Shown here one piece after another: positions 7,448 through 7,759 of a DNA stretch of 7,759 nt (position 1 is its first letter; every line of letters starts with the position of its first letter). The position numbers and the translations under genes are program-made. The notes below the pieces were generated by a model that was not told the origin of the DNA, did no database searches, and saw nothing but the letters and a program-made list of their open reading frames with translations. The DNA comes from Desulfobulbaceae bacterium (GTDB lineage: Bacteria > Desulfobacterota > Desulfobulbia > Desulfobulbales > Desulfocapsaceae): the NCBI GenBank assembly GCA_030632405.1, contig DAOVUU010000107.1, forward strand, positions 1 to 7,759, in the 5' to 3' direction.

Positions 7448-7759
7448 CAAATACCTGAAAAAATAATTAGATAGTAGAGAACAGGGACAGCAAAGAGTAG
7501 AGAATCGACACGATCAAGGATACCACCGTGCCCTGCCAGGCATGTTCCGGAATCTTTTGTCCCTGTACCCCGTTTAACAATCGACTCGGTAAGATCACCC
7601 GCAATTCCCACACCACCCAGAAGTACGGCGGAAAACAGAAGAAAAGGCCAATGGACAACAGACAGAAGCAGAAATGCAAAGAATGCTGCCCCCAGCAGTC
7701 CCGCACCAATCCCACCAACAGCACCTTCTATCGTCTTGTTTGGACTTATGGAAGGACAA
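7447..7759 (-). CDS. cdsA: Phosphatidate cytidylyltransferase, C-terminal 103 residues (5' end beyond window)
   Basis: Integral membrane enzyme making CDP-diacylglycerol from phosphatidic acid and CTP, the branch point to all major phospholipids. Only the C-terminal third is present. The frame enters from the right edge and reads [12 protein letters not shown], hydrophobic membrane segments (about visible residues 15-58, interrupted), then the family signature: [11 protein letters not shown] (59-69) and [10 protein letters not shown] (77-86), with a final membrane segment before the stop. The signature position usually occupied by Pro in LPGHGG is Ala here (LAGHGG). The TGA stop overlaps the dxr ATG. 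A different frame over 7467-7724 also stays open, but its translation lacks the signature and is a shadow. Upstream beyond the edge I would expect uppS, by common gene order. Confidence 0.95.
   Translation of the reverse strand, partial: CPSISPNKTIEGAVGGIGAGLLGAAFFAFLLLSVVHWPFLLFSAVLLGGVGIAGDLTESIVKRGTGTKDSGTCLAGHGGILDRVDSLLFAVPVLYYLIIFSGI

Noticed and set aside
7467..7724. 85-codon minus-strand open reading at the right end
   Set aside because: It is a frame-shifted shadow of cdsA; the adjacent frame carries the CdsA signature and ends at the dxr start.

Overview
The window is a single tightly packed, co-directional block of seven genes, all read from the minus strand (right to left): cdsA (5' end beyond the right edge), dxr, rseP, tsaB, ispG, proS and a relA/spoT-family gene (3' end beyond the left edge). 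No RNA gene, mobile element, CRISPR array or plus-strand gene could be supported. The base composition is moderate (mid-40s % G+C by eye). The Gram-negative-type set (RseP next to CdsA and Dxr), together with tsaB, ispG, proS and an RSH gene in this order, suggests a Desulfobacterota (former Deltaproteobacteria) genome, perhaps the Desulfobulbales. That placement is inference from gene order and protein character, not from a search.

Right part (4394-7759): cdsA (phospholipid precursor CDP-diacylglycerol), dxr (second step of the MEP isoprenoid pathway), rseP (site-2 membrane protease) and tsaB (t6A tRNA modification). cdsA/dxr overlap by one base (TGATG) and rseP/tsaB overlap by one base (TAATG); a 97-base gap separates dxr from rseP. 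Middle (3271-4371): ispG, a late MEP-pathway enzyme, 22 bases after tsaB. dxr and ispG in one block provide two steps of isoprenoid synthesis, whose products feed the undecaprenyl carrier for envelope synthesis; CdsA and RseP also act at the membrane.

Left part (1-2942): after a 328-base gap, the only sizeable non-coding stretch, come proS (prolyl-tRNA synthetase with editing domain) and, 12 bases later, the RSH gene. The gap holds a candidate sigma70-type promoter whose -35 box overlaps a perfect 7-bp inverted repeat, and a small hairpin followed by a T tract, so proS-relA may be a separately controlled unit.

The most notable point is the RSH protein. Read in the frame that runs off the left edge, its (p)ppGpp synthetase half keeps the key residues, while its HD hydrolase half has lost most of its catalytic residues (HD is HG, the ED pair is KE). 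It is predicted to make but not degrade the alarmone, yet it carries the RXKD-type motif of bifunctional Rel enzymes rather than the EXDD motif of gammaproteobacterial RelA. I found no wholly new system; the rest is a conserved housekeeping cluster.
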